The notes: a model not told the origin generated them from the sequence alone. 64,000 nt of DNA from Pelagibacterales bacterium SAG-MED49 (GCA_014653365.1 JACWEQ010000001.1:124001-188000), one strand, 5' to 3'. Counted from the first letter of the stretch, positions 52,966 to 62,787 are shown. Numbers and translations are program-made.

Positions 52966-53004
52966 AAAAAAAAACAGAGGCAAAGATTTTAAGTCTTTGC
53001 CTCT
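52966..53004 (-). terminator. Intrinsic terminator between phnD and phnE
   Basis: Minus strand AGAGGCAAAGA-CTTAAAA-TCTTTGCCTCT then G T9; 11-bp perfect stem. Confidence 0.93.
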
Positions 53005-53021
53005 AATTTATAGGGGTTTAA

Positions 53022-53972
53022 TTAATTATTCTTTTGTGCTTCAATTTTAGCTTTTCTTGCTGCTACAACTGATTCATAGAAAGAGTGATCTACAGCTACC
53101 CATTTTTTTACAATCCCGTTTGCAACGTTTTCACTACATTTTGGATCGTTTTCGTGTATCCATTTTTTCAATCCAATCATTACTTGATGTGCTCTAACAG
53201 GTAAAAAAGTAGGCATTACAATTGGACCATTAGGAATTAATTTTGAAGACCAAATTTGAACAATGTCGTCCATATTTAAAATCCCTTTATCAACCATTTT
53301 TCTTAAATTCCCTGATGAATATCCTTCTTCCCAGCTACCAACGCCAGACACCCATGTTACAGCAGCATCAACGTCACCATTCATTAATGCTAATACATTG
53401 TTTTCATGTCCTCCAGAAAACTGTGTTTTTGAAAAATATGTATCTGGATCCATACCCATAGCTTTTAATTCAATTGATGGAATTAAAAAACCTGATGTAG
53501 AGTTAGGGTCAGCCCAACCAAATGATTTACCTTTAAGATCTGCCATTGATTTAATTCCAGATGCTTTAGTTGCTACTGCTACTGAGTAATAACCCATGTC
53601 TCCAGTTGGTTGCATTCTTGTTAATACTGGCACTACAGCAGTTGGATCTTTAAGATACATACCTGCATATCCAGAAGAACCAAACCATGTATAATCTAGA
53701 TTTCCACCTAGCATCGACTCCATTGTTCCAGCATAGTCTTTAAATGTAAAAAATTTAGCTGGTACACCATAAGCTGCTTCGATATATGGCATGAAACAAT
53801 CATTTCTAGCGATAATATCTTGAGCTGCTTCGTCACCTAAAAAACCAACTCTAAATTCCGGTTGGTATTTACTTAAGTCCATTTTTGGACCTGTGTAAGT
53901 TACTGCATTAGCCTGAGTTGCAAACAATATCATAGCCAAAAGTGCAATAACTCTTGTTAGTTTATTAAACAT
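53022..53972 (-). CDS. phnD: Phosphonate ABC transporter substrate-binding protein
   Basis: Signal peptide; RVGFLGDEAAQDIIARND, FGWADPNSTSGFLIPS. Confidence 0.92.
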   Translation of the reverse strand: MFNKLTRVIALLAMILFATQANAVTYTGPKMDLSKYQPEFRVGFLGDEAAQDIIARNDCFMPYIEAAYGVPAKFFTFKDYAGTMESMLGGNLDYTWFGSSGYAGMYLKDPTAVVPVLTRMQPTGDMGYYSVAVATKASGIKSMADLKGKSFGWADPNSTSGFLIPSIELKAMGMDPDTYFSKTQFSGGHENNVLALMNGDVDAAVTWVSGVGSWEEGYSSGNLRKMVDKGILNMDDIVQIWSSKLIPNGPIVMPTFLPVRAHQVMIGLKKWIHENDPKCSENVANGIVKKWVAVDHSFYESVVAARKAKIEAQKNN

Positions 53973-54032
53973 AATTATCTCCTTTTTTTATTTCTAGTCT
54001 AACGACTTATTTGTACCGATGAGTTATTGACC

Positions 54033-54857
54033 TCATGCAGTTGCAAATTCTTTTTTCAACATCCCTTTTAAATTATTTTTTGTTTTAAGCTCAGTTGATG
54101 TTACTTGTGGCTCAAAAGCTTCATCTGCTTCTGCTCCATAAATTTCTCTTGCAAGTTTATCTGACAATTTTTCTGGTAAATCATCAAAGACAATTGCACC
54201 ATCTTTCATACCAATAATTCTGTCACAGTAAGTTTTTGCTGTATCTAGAGTATGAAGATTTGAAATGACGGTTAAATTTTTTTCATCATGAATTTTTCTT
54301 AATGACTCCATAACCATCCTAGCATTCATTGGGTCTAAAGATGCTATAGGTTCATCTGCTAAAATCATTTTAGGATTTTGCATTAATGCTCTGCATATAG
54401 CCACACGTTGCTGTTGACCTCCAGATAATGTTTCTGCTCTTTGAAGAGCAGTGTTAGCCATACCTAAGTTGTTAAGTAAAATCAAAGCATCAGCTCTTTC
54501 ATCACGAGAAAATATTTTTAAAGATGCCCTAAATGAACCTTGATAATTTAATCTACCTAAAATGACATTTGTTAATACATCAAGTCTTGGCACTAAGTTA
54601 AATTGTTGAAAAATCATTGCACAATTTCTCTGCCAAGATCTTTTTTCTTTGCTTTTAAGTTCTAATATATTTTGACCATCGACTTCTATTTTTCCATCTG
54701 TTGCATCTGTTAGTCTATTAATGATTCTTAGAAGAGTAGATTTACCTGCACCTGATCTTCCAATAATTCCTATCATTTGAGGTTTATTGACCTTAAATGA
54801 GATATTTTTTACGGCATGGTTATTGCCAAAATATTTATTTACATTATTTATGAGCAT
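54033..54857 (-). CDS. phnC: Phosphonate ABC transporter ATP-binding protein
   Basis: [56 protein letters not shown]. Confidence 0.94.
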   Translation of the reverse strand: MLINNVNKYFGNNHAVKNISFKVNKPQMIGIIGRSGAGKSTLLRIINRLTDATDGKIEVDGQNILELKSKEKRSWQRNCAMIFQQFNLVPRLDVLTNVILGRLNYQGSFRASLKIFSRDERADALILLNNLGMANTALQRAETLSGGQQQRVAICRALMQNPKMILADEPIASLDPMNARMVMESLRKIHDEKNLTVISNLHTLDTAKTYCDRIIGMKDGAIVFDDLPEKLSDKLAREIYGAEADEAFEPQVTSTELKTKNNLKGMLKKEFATA

Positions 54858-54922
54858 GCAATTTTATGCACCTCAATTCTTTAGGAAATGTTAAAACTTT
54901 ATTAATAAAATTTATAAGTTTT

Positions 54923-54951
54923 GTTTAATTATTGTTAAAAATAAACTACAG
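54923..54951 (-). promoter_or_regulatory. Candidate Pho box upstream of phnC
   Basis: Minus strand CTGTAGT-N4-TTTTAAC-N4-ATTAAAC, 11-bp period. Confidence 0.45.
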
Positions 54952-54975
54952 GTAGAAAATACAGTATTTATTACT

Positions 54976-55686
54976 CTAAACTTTAACAAGTATCTGAATT
55001 TTAGACCCATCAAAATAACTTTCACTTAGCTCTATTGGGGTTTTATTAAAGTCAACATTAATAGATGTCGTTTTTATTAAAGGTTTTCCAACATCAATAT
55101 TTAAAAGATTTGATTTTATTTTGTCTGAAATTTCAGCGCTTATTAACGTTTTAGATCTTATTATTTTTTTAACATTTAATAAATTAAAGGCTTTAGTTAC
55201 AGACTGTTTTTTAACAAAATGATTAATAAATTTTGGAAATCTATCATGGGGTATTGATCTAAATGTTATTACAGAAGGAGAATTATTTATATATCCTATA
55301 CTATTTATTCTAGTGACTTTTTCTTTTTTATTTAAATTCAATTCTTTTTTCTCAAATAGATTACATTCTGCAATATCAAAACTTTTGATTTCAATTCGCA
55401 CTGATTTGTTCTCTTCAAGAATATTTTCAGTAAAACGAACATTTTTGCTTATTGAATAATTAATTTTTGATGTTTTTACAAAAACACCCAAACCTCTTTT
55501 TGAATATATTAAATTATCATTTTTAAGTTCTTTAAAAGCTCTTCTTATAGTGTGTCTATTAACATTGAACTGTTTTGCATACTCACCCTCGGAATCTAAT
55601 TTTTTATTAATTTTGTACTTATTTAAAACAATTTCTCTTTTAATTGAATTGTATATTTCTTTCCAAAGCAAATCCTTTGATGTCAT
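54976..55686 (-). CDS. phnF: GntR/HutC-family regulator, PhnF-like
   Basis: N-terminal wHTH LDSEGEYAKQFNVNRHTIRRAFKELKNDNLIYSKRGLGVFV; divergent from phnG. Confidence 0.88.
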   Translation of the reverse strand: MTSKDLLWKEIYNSIKREIVLNKYKINKKLDSEGEYAKQFNVNRHTIRRAFKELKNDNLIYSKRGLGVFVKTSKINYSISKNVRFTENILEENKSVRIEIKSFDIAECNLFEKKELNLNKKEKVTRINSIGYINNSPSVITFRSIPHDRFPKFINHFVKKQSVTKAFNLLNVKKIIRSKTLISAEISDKIKSNLLNIDVGKPLIKTTSINVDFNKTPIELSESYFDGSKIQILVKV

Positions 55687-55732
55687 AAAATTTTAATAAA
55701 TAATCTATTGAAATTTTTTTCAATTTAGTTAC

Positions 55733-55748
55733 TTGTCTAGTTGTATAG
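55733..55748. promoter_or_regulatory. Candidate PhnF-like operator (tandem TTGTCTAG TTGTATAG)
   Basis: Two adjacent 8-bp near-identical units directly upstream of phnG ATG, in the phnF/phnG divergent gap. Confidence 0.5.
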
Positions 55749-55752
55749 TATT

Positions 55753-56196
55753 ATGTTAAATGAATCAAGAAAACAATGGTTAAGTTATTTAGCAACTGCT
55801 GATGAAGATTATCTCATTTTGCTTTGGGATAATTTAAATATGAAAATAAAATATAATTGGTTAAGAGAACCTGAGATTGGTAGTGTAATGGTTCAAGGAA
55901 AAGCAGGAGCCACAGGTGATAATTTTAATGTTGGAGAGGTAACTATAACTAGATGTTCAGTTAATTTAGATAAAAAAATTCAAGGTCATGGTTATGTTCA
56001 AGGTAGAAATAAATATAAATCTAAAATTGCAGCTTTGTGTGATGCGTTAATGCAAACTGAAAAAAAAGAAATTATAAAAAAGAATATACTGGATAAATTA
56101 GTTAAATACAAAAATAATAAAAGAAACGAAATATTATCTAAAACAGAAGCTACTAAAGTTGATTTTTTTACCTTGGTAAGAGGTGAGGATAAATAA
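55753..56196 (+). CDS. phnG: C-P lyase subunit PhnG
   Basis: RKQWLSYLATADEDYLILLW, EPEIGSVMVQGKAGATGDNFNVGEVTITRC. ATG 55753 preferred over TTG 55741. Confidence 0.94.
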   Translation: MLNESRKQWLSYLATADEDYLILLWDNLNMKIKYNWLREPEIGSVMVQGKAGATGDNFNVGEVTITRCSVNLDKKIQGHGYVQGRNKYKSKIAALCDALMQTEKKEIIKKNILDKLVKYKNNKRNEILSKTEATKVDFFTLVRGEDK

Positions 56197-56199
56197 TTT

Positions 56200-56754
56200 A
56201 TGGAAGTTGTTTTTAAAAAAAATAATTCTCAAACGAGTGCTGATTATTTTAGAAGTATTTTGTTTGCAACCTCATATCCTGGTTCAATTGAGACGTTAAA
56301 TAATACAGATCCCCCTTCAAATATGTTTTCAGCTAGTTGTTCAATTATAAAAACTTTTTGTGATAGTTATTCAAATATTTTTTTAGGTGGTGATGTTAAC
56401 AATCCAGAAACCATAGAATGGATTAAATTTAATACAGGTGCAAACATAACTGATAAAAAAAATGCAAATTTTGCAATTGGTTTTTGGAATGATCTCATTC
56501 CATTTGAAGATTTTAAAATTGGTGACGAGCAAAATCCTGATCAATCCTGCACTATAATTTGTCAGTCTCAATTTAAAAAACCAAATGCCAAAATTACTGG
56601 TCCTGGTATTAAAAGTTCTAAAAGTATATTTTTACCCGATAAAGAGATTATAAAAAAAAATAACCAGCAATTTCCTTTAGGGCTTGATTTTTATTTTGTT
56701 GATGATGAAAAATTTTATTCAATACCAAGGTCATTAAAAATAGGAGAGCTATAA
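56200..56754 (+). CDS. phnH: C-P lyase subunit PhnH
   Basis: FRSILFATSYPGSIETL, GPGIKSSK, FPLGLDFYFVDDEKFYSIPRSLKI. Confidence 0.94.
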   Translation: MEVVFKKNNSQTSADYFRSILFATSYPGSIETLNNTDPPSNMFSASCSIIKTFCDSYSNIFLGGDVNNPETIEWIKFNTGANITDKKNANFAIGFWNDLIPFEDFKIGDEQNPDQSCTIICQSQFKKPNAKITGPGIKSSKSIFLPDKEIIKKNNQQFPLGLDFYFVDDEKFYSIPRSLKIGEL

Positions 56755-56755
56755 A

Positions 56756-57835
56756 ATGTATGTATCAGTAAAAGGAGGAGAAAAGGCAATAAATAACGCA
56801 CATTCCTGGTTATCTGAAATAAGAAGAGGTGATGTAAATATAGCAGAATTAAATATTAAACAAATTAGTGAACAACTAACATTAAGTGTCGACAGAGTTA
56901 TGTCTGAGGGATCTTTGTATGATAAAGACTTGTCGGCTTTAGCAATCAAACAGTCTAGAGGTGACTTGATTGAAGCAATTTTTTTAATTAGAGCCTATAG
57001 AACTACTTTACCTAGAATTGGTTCTAGCAAACCTATCGAAACTGGCAAAATGTTATGTCTTAGAAGAATATCTGCAACATTTAAAGATATACCAGGTAAA
57101 CAAAAATTAGGTCCAACATTTGATTACACACACCGATTACTTGACTTTAAACTTCTTGCTGATGGTGAGTATGATAAAGCTAAGATTGAAAAATATGATG
57201 ACAAAGAAATCCCTCATGTTTTAAGCTTTTTAAATAAAGAAGGATTAATTCAGAAAGAAATACCTAGTGGCAAAACATCTAAAGATATTACAAGAAATCC
57301 AATTAATTTTCCTTTAACAAGATCTGAACGACTGCAATCTCTTTCGAGAGGAGATGAAGGTTTTCTTCTTGGTTTAGCTTATTCAACACAGAGAGGGTAT
57401 GCTAGAAACCATGCATTTGTTGGTGAATTAAGAACTGGTTATGTTGAAGTTAAATTTGAAATTCCTGAACTAGGGATAGAAATAAATATTGCTGATGTCA
57501 TGTTTACTGAGTGTGAGTCAGTAAACCAATTTAAAGGTAGTAAAAAAATACCTGCTCAATTTACCCGTGGATATGGATTAGTTTTTGGTCAATTAGAGAG
57601 AAAAGCAATTTCTATGGCTTTGGTTGATAGATCAATGAGATGGAAAGAGTTTGGAGAGGAATATTTAGGCGTTGCTGCTCAAGATGAAGAATTTATTATA
57701 TCTCATTGTGATAATATTCAAGCTACTGGTTTTTTAGAACATATCAAATTACCTCATTATGTAGATTTTCAGGCGGAATTGGATCTAGTAAGAAAAATTA
57801 GAGAAGAATATAAAAAAAATGAACAACATACTTAA
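56756..57835 (+). CDS. phnI: C-P lyase subunit PhnI
   Basis: MYVSVKGGEKAINNAH, TQRGYARNHAFVGELR. Confidence 0.96.
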   Translation: MYVSVKGGEKAINNAHSWLSEIRRGDVNIAELNIKQISEQLTLSVDRVMSEGSLYDKDLSALAIKQSRGDLIEAIFLIRAYRTTLPRIGSSKPIETGKMLCLRRISATFKDIPGKQKLGPTFDYTHRLLDFKLLADGEYDKAKIEKYDDKEIPHVLSFLNKEGLIQKEIPSGKTSKDITRNPINFPLTRSERLQSLSRGDEGFLLGLAYSTQRGYARNHAFVGELRTGYVEVKFEIPELGIEINIADVMFTECESVNQFKGSKKIPAQFTRGYGLVFGQLERKAISMALVDRSMRWKEFGEEYLGVAAQDEEFIISHCDNIQATGFLEHIKLPHYVDFQAELDLVRKIREEYKKNEQHT

Positions 57836-58700
57836 ATTTAAAAATAAAAAAGCTAAAGTTTCAGATCAAGATGAAATTTATAATTTTGCTTATTTAGATG
57901 AAAATACAAAAAGAATGATAAGAAGAGCTTTAATCAAAGCTCTTTGTATACCAGGTTATCAAGTCCCATTTTCATCCAGAGAAATGCCAATGCCCTACGG
58001 ATGGGGTACAGGCGGTGTGCAAGTAACTTCATCTTGTTTAACAACAGACGATGTCCTTAAAGTTATTGATCAGGGAGCAGATGACACTACTAATGCAGTT
58101 TCAATAAGAAATTTTTTTAAAAAAACTGCAAATATTGAGACTACTGAAACAACTGAAGATGCTTCAATAATACAAACAAGACATAGAATACCAGAGAATC
58201 AATTAAAGGAAAAACAGATACTTGTTTATCAAGTTCCAATTCCAGAGCCACTAGCTTTTTTAGAACCAAGATATCAAGAGACTAAAAAAATGCATGCACT
58301 ATCAGAATATGGAATTATGCATGTAAAGTTATATGAAGACATTACTAAAAATGGTCATATAGAAACCGCATATGCGTATCCAGTGAAAACAAATGACAGA
58401 TACATAATGGATCCATCACCTATACCAAAATTTGATAATCCAAAGATGAATAACAATCCTGCTATACAATTGTTTGGTGCCGGTAGAGAACAAAGAATTT
58501 ACGCAATTCCACCGTACACACAGGTTACAAGTCTTGATTTTGAAGATTATCCATTTGATCCTTCAAAAGCACCACATAAATGTTCTATTTGTGGATCAAA
58601 TGATAGTTTTTTAGATGAAATAATTACAGACGATGATGGTAATAGATCTTTCATATGTTCAGATACAAATTACTGTAATCAAAGAATGAAAGATAAGTAA
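57819..58700 (+). CDS. phnJ: C-P lyase catalytic subunit PhnJ (radical SAM)
   Basis: C-terminal CX2C-X21-CX5C (CSIC...CSDTNYC); FAYLDENTKRMIRRALIKALCIPGYQVPF. Confidence 0.97.
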   Translation: MNNILKFKNKKAKVSDQDEIYNFAYLDENTKRMIRRALIKALCIPGYQVPFSSREMPMPYGWGTGGVQVTSSCLTTDDVLKVIDQGADDTTNAVSIRNFFKKTANIETTETTEDASIIQTRHRIPENQLKEKQILVYQVPIPEPLAFLEPRYQETKKMHALSEYGIMHVKLYEDITKNGHIETAYAYPVKTNDRYIMDPSPIPKFDNPKMNNNPAIQLFGAGREQRIYAIPPYTQVTSLDFEDYPFDPSKAPHKCSICGSNDSFLDEIITDDDGNRSFICSDTNYCNQRMKDK

Positions 58701-59468
58701 ATGGAACCAATTTTATCTGTTCAAAATTTAAATAAATATTATGGGGATCAAGTTGGTTGTAAAAATATGAATATGACATTGTATCCGGGTGAAGTCGTTG
58801 GAGTGGTAGGGGAGTCTGGGTCAGGAAAAACAACTTTTATAAACTCAATATCAGGAAATCTTATTCCAGATAGTGGAAAAATCCTAATTAATACAAATAA
58901 TGAAATTATTAATTTCTTAGAAATATCAGAGTCATTGAAAAGATTATTAATAAGAACCGAACTAGCTTTTGTTCACCAAAATCCTAGAGATGGTTTAAGA
59001 TTGGATGTAAGTGCTGGTGGAAATATTAGTGAAAGATTAATGTCCATTGGACAAAGAAATTATGGAAATATTAGGCAAACTATTTTTAAATGGTTAGATA
59101 AAGTGGAAATCGATAAAAGTAGGGTAGATGATTTTCCAAGAACATTTTCAGGTGGAATGTTGCAAAGATTACAAATAGCAAAAAACTTAGTTACGAGTCC
59201 AAAAATAATTTTCATGGATGAACCAACAGGAGGTCTTGATGTTTCTGTTCAAGCCAAAATTTTAGATTTGTTAAGAAAATTAGTTAGAGAATTAAATTTA
59301 TCAGTTGTAATTGTTTCTCACGATCTTGCAGTTATTAGATTGTTAGCTGATAAAATTATTGTAATGAAAAATGGTGAGGCTGTTGAGTCTGGATTGTGTG
59401 ATCAAGTATTAGATGATCCACAACATTCTTACACTCAGTTATTAGTCAGCTCAGTACTTCAGGTTTAA
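58701..59468 (+). CDS. phnK: C-P lyase ATP-binding subunit PhnK
   Basis: GESGSGKTTFINSISG, FVHQNPRDGLRLDVSAGGNI, FSGGMLQRLQIAKNL. Confidence 0.94.
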   Translation: MEPILSVQNLNKYYGDQVGCKNMNMTLYPGEVVGVVGESGSGKTTFINSISGNLIPDSGKILINTNNEIINFLEISESLKRLLIRTELAFVHQNPRDGLRLDVSAGGNISERLMSIGQRNYGNIRQTIFKWLDKVEIDKSRVDDFPRTFSGGMLQRLQIAKNLVTSPKIIFMDEPTGGLDVSVQAKILDLLRKLVRELNLSVVIVSHDLAVIRLLADKIIVMKNGEAVESGLCDQVLDDPQHSYTQLLVSSVLQV

Positions 59469-59469
59469 A

Positions 59470-60147
59470 ATGATAGAACTTAATAAAATAACAAAAAAAT
59501 TTACACTTCATAATCAAGGCAAAACAAAAATATCAGTTTTTAAAAATTTGAATTTGAAAATAAATCCTGGAGAAATTGTAGCGTTGACAGGACCATCAGG
59601 TGTTGGAAAGTCTAGCATTTTAAAAATGATTTATGGAAACTATGTTTTTCAATCAGGAGAAATTAAAATTAATAATCACAACATAGATCATAAATATCCT
59701 AGAAATATTATTGAACTTAGAAAAAATACAATAGGATATGTTAGTCAATTTCTAAGAGTGATACCTCGTGTTCCTACGATTGAAATTGTTATGGAGCCCT
59801 TATTAGAAATAAATTCAGATCAAGATGAAGTTCGTGAAAAAGCTGAAAAAATTTTAATAAAACTTAATATAGATAAAAACTTATGGAATTTATCGCCACT
59901 TACTTTTTCAGGAGGAGAACAACAAAGAGTTAATGTAGCTAAGGGACTGATTAGGAATTATCCATGTTTATTACTAGATGAACCAACAGCTAGTTTAGAT
60001 AGTGTTAACAAAGATATTGTTTTGAATTTGATTAATGAAAAAAAAGATAAAGGATCTTCAATAATTGGCATTTTTCATGATAAATATTCACGTAAATATT
60101 TAAATGCTAGGGAAATAGATATTACAAAAATATCAAATGCAAAATAA
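59470..60147 (+). CDS. phnL: C-P lyase ATP-binding subunit PhnL
   Basis: GPSGVGKSSILKMIYGNY, YVSQFLRVIPRV, FSGGEQQRVNVAKGLI. Confidence 0.94.
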   Translation: MIELNKITKKFTLHNQGKTKISVFKNLNLKINPGEIVALTGPSGVGKSSILKMIYGNYVFQSGEIKINNHNIDHKYPRNIIELRKNTIGYVSQFLRVIPRVPTIEIVMEPLLEINSDQDEVREKAEKILIKLNIDKNLWNLSPLTFSGGEQQRVNVAKGLIRNYPCLLLDEPTASLDSVNKDIVLNLINEKKDKGSSIIGIFHDKYSRKYLNAREIDITKISNAK

Positions 60148-60673
60148 CGGTCAGCTTATTGTAGTCGTTGGACCATCAGGATCAGGAAAAGATACATTGT
60201 TAAAAAAAGTAATTAAAAAAATTCCTAATTCTATTTTGGTTAAGAGATACATTACTAGGAAAAAAGATATTAAAAATGAAGATCATTACAGTATATCGAT
60301 TAAAAATTTTGAAGATAAGATTTCAAAAAAACATTTCTTCGTTTACTGGAATGCTCATGGTTTTTCATACGGTATTCCATTTAAAGAAATAAAAAAAATA
60401 GAGCAAGGTAAAACAGTAATTTTTAATGGATCAAGAAAAGTACTTTTTAAAGTAAAAAAAAAAGTTAATAACGTTAAAATAATTAATATTACTGCCCCAT
60501 CAACAATTATTAAAAAGAGACTTGTAATTCGAGCTAGAGAAGACAAAAAATCAATTAATAAAAGGATAAAAAGAAAAATTAATTTACTTCCGAAAAATAT
60601 AATTACTATAAATAATAATAAATCAATATCTATCGGTGCAAATAAATTAAAAAAAATAATTTTAGCTAAGTGA
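60137..60673 (+). CDS. phnN: Ribose 1,5-bisphosphate phosphokinase PhnN
   Basis: VVVGPSGSGKDTLL, FFVYWNAHGFSYGIP. Confidence 0.92.
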   Translation: MQNNGQLIVVVGPSGSGKDTLLKKVIKKIPNSILVKRYITRKKDIKNEDHYSISIKNFEDKISKKHFFVYWNAHGFSYGIPFKEIKKIEQGKTVIFNGSRKVLFKVKKKVNNVKIINITAPSTIIKKRLVIRAREDKKSINKRIKRKINLLPKNIITINNNKSISIGANKLKKIILAK

Positions 60674-61375
60674 AAAATTTTCTAAATTCTCAAACATTCC
60701 TTTTTGGTTTTCACCAAATATATATATTTTATCAAAATTATTTATTTCATTTAAAATGATTTCTTTGTTTTTTTCAATTTTTTTTAACTCAAAGTACAAT
60801 TTGTTTCCTGTGACCTCTGATGCAAGAGTCATATGGAAATTAAATTCTGACATTATATAGGGGTATCCCCATTTATATAAAATATTTAATTGTAATTTAC
60901 TTAGTTTAGAGGGATTTCTTCTATCAATTTCTTTTTTTGTAAGAGGTGACCTAAATTTAAATAATTCTCTAACCAGTCTATTGGATAACTTATTAATGTT
61001 ATTATTTTTTTTATTTTGAACAAAAGCATAAAAATTATTTATTTTTTTTAATTTAAATTTATAAAACTTAAATTTTTTGAATTTTTTTGTTATTTCCTCA
61101 GTTTTTTTAAATAATGTATTGGTACTATAATTTTTGTTTAGTTTAAAAGGAGGAATAAGTGTACCGTGAAACCCATATTTCTTTGGAATTAAAACATTTT
61201 TATCTATGTTTATTAAGTTTTTAATTCCAAATCTGTTTAGATAATTAATTCTATGTTTGTTATTTATTAACTTTGCATTAAGTGGATCCCAACCGAACCA
61301 ATATCTACCAAATTCTTCTAGACTACTCTCTTTTGGAGGTGCATAATAAATAGCATATCTAGAATATTTTTTCAT
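60662..61375 (-). CDS. DUF1045-type C-P-lyase-associated protein, probable 2H phosphoesterase fold
   Basis: SRYAIYYAPP start, GFHGTL and FHMTLAS (two HxT motifs), embedded in phn cluster. Confidence 0.82.
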   Translation of the reverse strand: MKKYSRYAIYYAPPKESSLEEFGRYWFGWDPLNAKLINNKHRINYLNRFGIKNLINIDKNVLIPKKYGFHGTLIPPFKLNKNYSTNTLFKKTEEITKKFKKFKFYKFKLKKINNFYAFVQNKKNNNINKLSNRLVRELFKFRSPLTKKEIDRRNPSKLSKLQLNILYKWGYPYIMSEFNFHMTLASEVTGNKLYFELKKIEKNKEIILNEINNFDKIYIFGENQKGMFENLENFSLS

Positions 61376-61453
61376 AATTCAACTTTTAATACTTATATAA
61401 ATTTTTTTCTCAAATTTAAAATATTTGTAACAATTCATGTATATAAAAAAACG

Positions 61454-62590
61454 ATGCATGAATATATTTTAAATAACGCCATGATAATTAAAAAAGATGA
61501 GATTATTCATGGCCATATAAGAATTAAAAATAATAAGATTGTCGATATAAGTAGTGGATTAAGTAATAACAAAAATTCAATTGACTGTGAAAAAGATTAC
61601 ATCTCTCCAGGATTGGTTGAACTACATACCGACAATCTTGAAAGACACATGACACCAAGACCTAAAGTCTCATTTCCAGTAGAAAATGCGATTTTATCTC
61701 ATGATAGAGAGTTAGCATCTGTAGGAATAACTACAGTTTTTGATGCATTAAGAGTTGGTTCTATTGAAAAAACAGGAAAATATAAAAAATATGCAAAAAA
61801 CTGTTCAGATATAATTTCAAGTTTTAAAAAAGATAATATTCTCAAGATTGATCACAAAATACATTTAAGAGCTGAAACTTGTTCGGAAAATTTGATTGAT
61901 GAATTAGACGAATACAATGAAACTCACGATGTAAAACTAATTAGTATAATGGATCATACACCAGGTCAGAGGCAATTTAGAGTTATAGATAAGTATAAAG
62001 AATATCTTTCAATTAAACACGGTATGACAGAAAATGAAATGGAAATTCATTTTGAACACTTAATAAATCTTCAAAAAAAAAATAGCAAGAAACACATAGA
62101 TAGAATTCTAGAATTTAAATCCTCATATGATTGTATTTTGGCTAGTCATGACGATACCACTGAAAATGATGTTCATAACTCAAATAAATATGGAGTAAAA
62201 TTGGCTGAATTTCCAACAACTTTAGAAGCAGCCAAAACTTCTAAAAATTACAATATTAAAGTCATGATGGGATCTCCTAATTTACTTAGGGGAGGTTCTC
62301 ACTCTGGCAATATCTCTGCTAAAGAACTTTTAGAAAATGATTGTCTAGATATTTTAAGCTCAGATTATATTCCATCCTCATTAATTATATCTGTTATTAA
62401 ATGGGGTTTAGAAATTGATAATCTTCCGAAAGCATTTGTAGCAGCTAGTCACGCTCCATCTATAGCTATAAATTTAAATGATAGGGGTTTAATTGACAAC
62501 AATAAAAGAGCAGATTTAGTAAGGTTTAAAATTTATCAAAATTTACCCGTTGTAAAAAACGTTTGGTCAAACGGAATCCAAGTAAGCTAA
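61454..62590 (+). CDS. phnM: Phosphonate triphosphate diphosphatase PhnM
   Basis: SPGLVELHTDNLERHMTPRPKVSFP, IMDHTPGQRQF, ASHDDTTENDV, GSPNLLRGGSHSGN. Confidence 0.95.
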   Translation: MHEYILNNAMIIKKDEIIHGHIRIKNNKIVDISSGLSNNKNSIDCEKDYISPGLVELHTDNLERHMTPRPKVSFPVENAILSHDRELASVGITTVFDALRVGSIEKTGKYKKYAKNCSDIISSFKKDNILKIDHKIHLRAETCSENLIDELDEYNETHDVKLISIMDHTPGQRQFRVIDKYKEYLSIKHGMTENEMEIHFEHLINLQKKNSKKHIDRILEFKSSYDCILASHDDTTENDVHNSNKYGVKLAEFPTTLEAAKTSKNYNIKVMMGSPNLLRGGSHSGNISAKELLENDCLDILSSDYIPSSLIISVIKWGLEIDNLPKAFVAASHAPSIAINLNDRGLIDNNKRADLVRFKIYQNLPVVKNVWSNGIQVS

Positions 62591-62787
62591 AATATTCCTG
62601 TTGTATAAGAGTATTTTATAATTCCTGCTATCATTATTGGTATTTGTAATGAAAAATTTGTTAATAAAGGTTTGTCTTTTGTAATGGTACCAACAATTGT
62701 CCAACCGATTATACCTAAACTGTGAGGTATCATGCTATAAGGATAGTAATCTAAATAAAAAGTTAATATTCCTAAAAGTGTTAACAC
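62587..62787 (-). pseudogene. 5'-truncated copy of small membrane protein (paralogue of 63028-63249)
   Basis: LGIIGWTIVGTITKDKPLLTNFSLQIP aligns with LGVIGWTIAGFISKDKAILTNFGLQIP of the neighbouring gene; N-terminus lost and frame runs from within arsC-like fragment. Confidence 0.6.

Noticed and set aside
53243-53589. Overlapping + strand ORFs of 72 and 108 aa inside phnD
   Set aside because: Antisense shadows of a well-supported phnD; no SD, no domain, atypical composition.
61414-61442. TTGTAAC with flanking ATTTAAA/CATGTAT upstream of phnM
   Set aside because: Only one good half-site; insufficient for a Pho box call.
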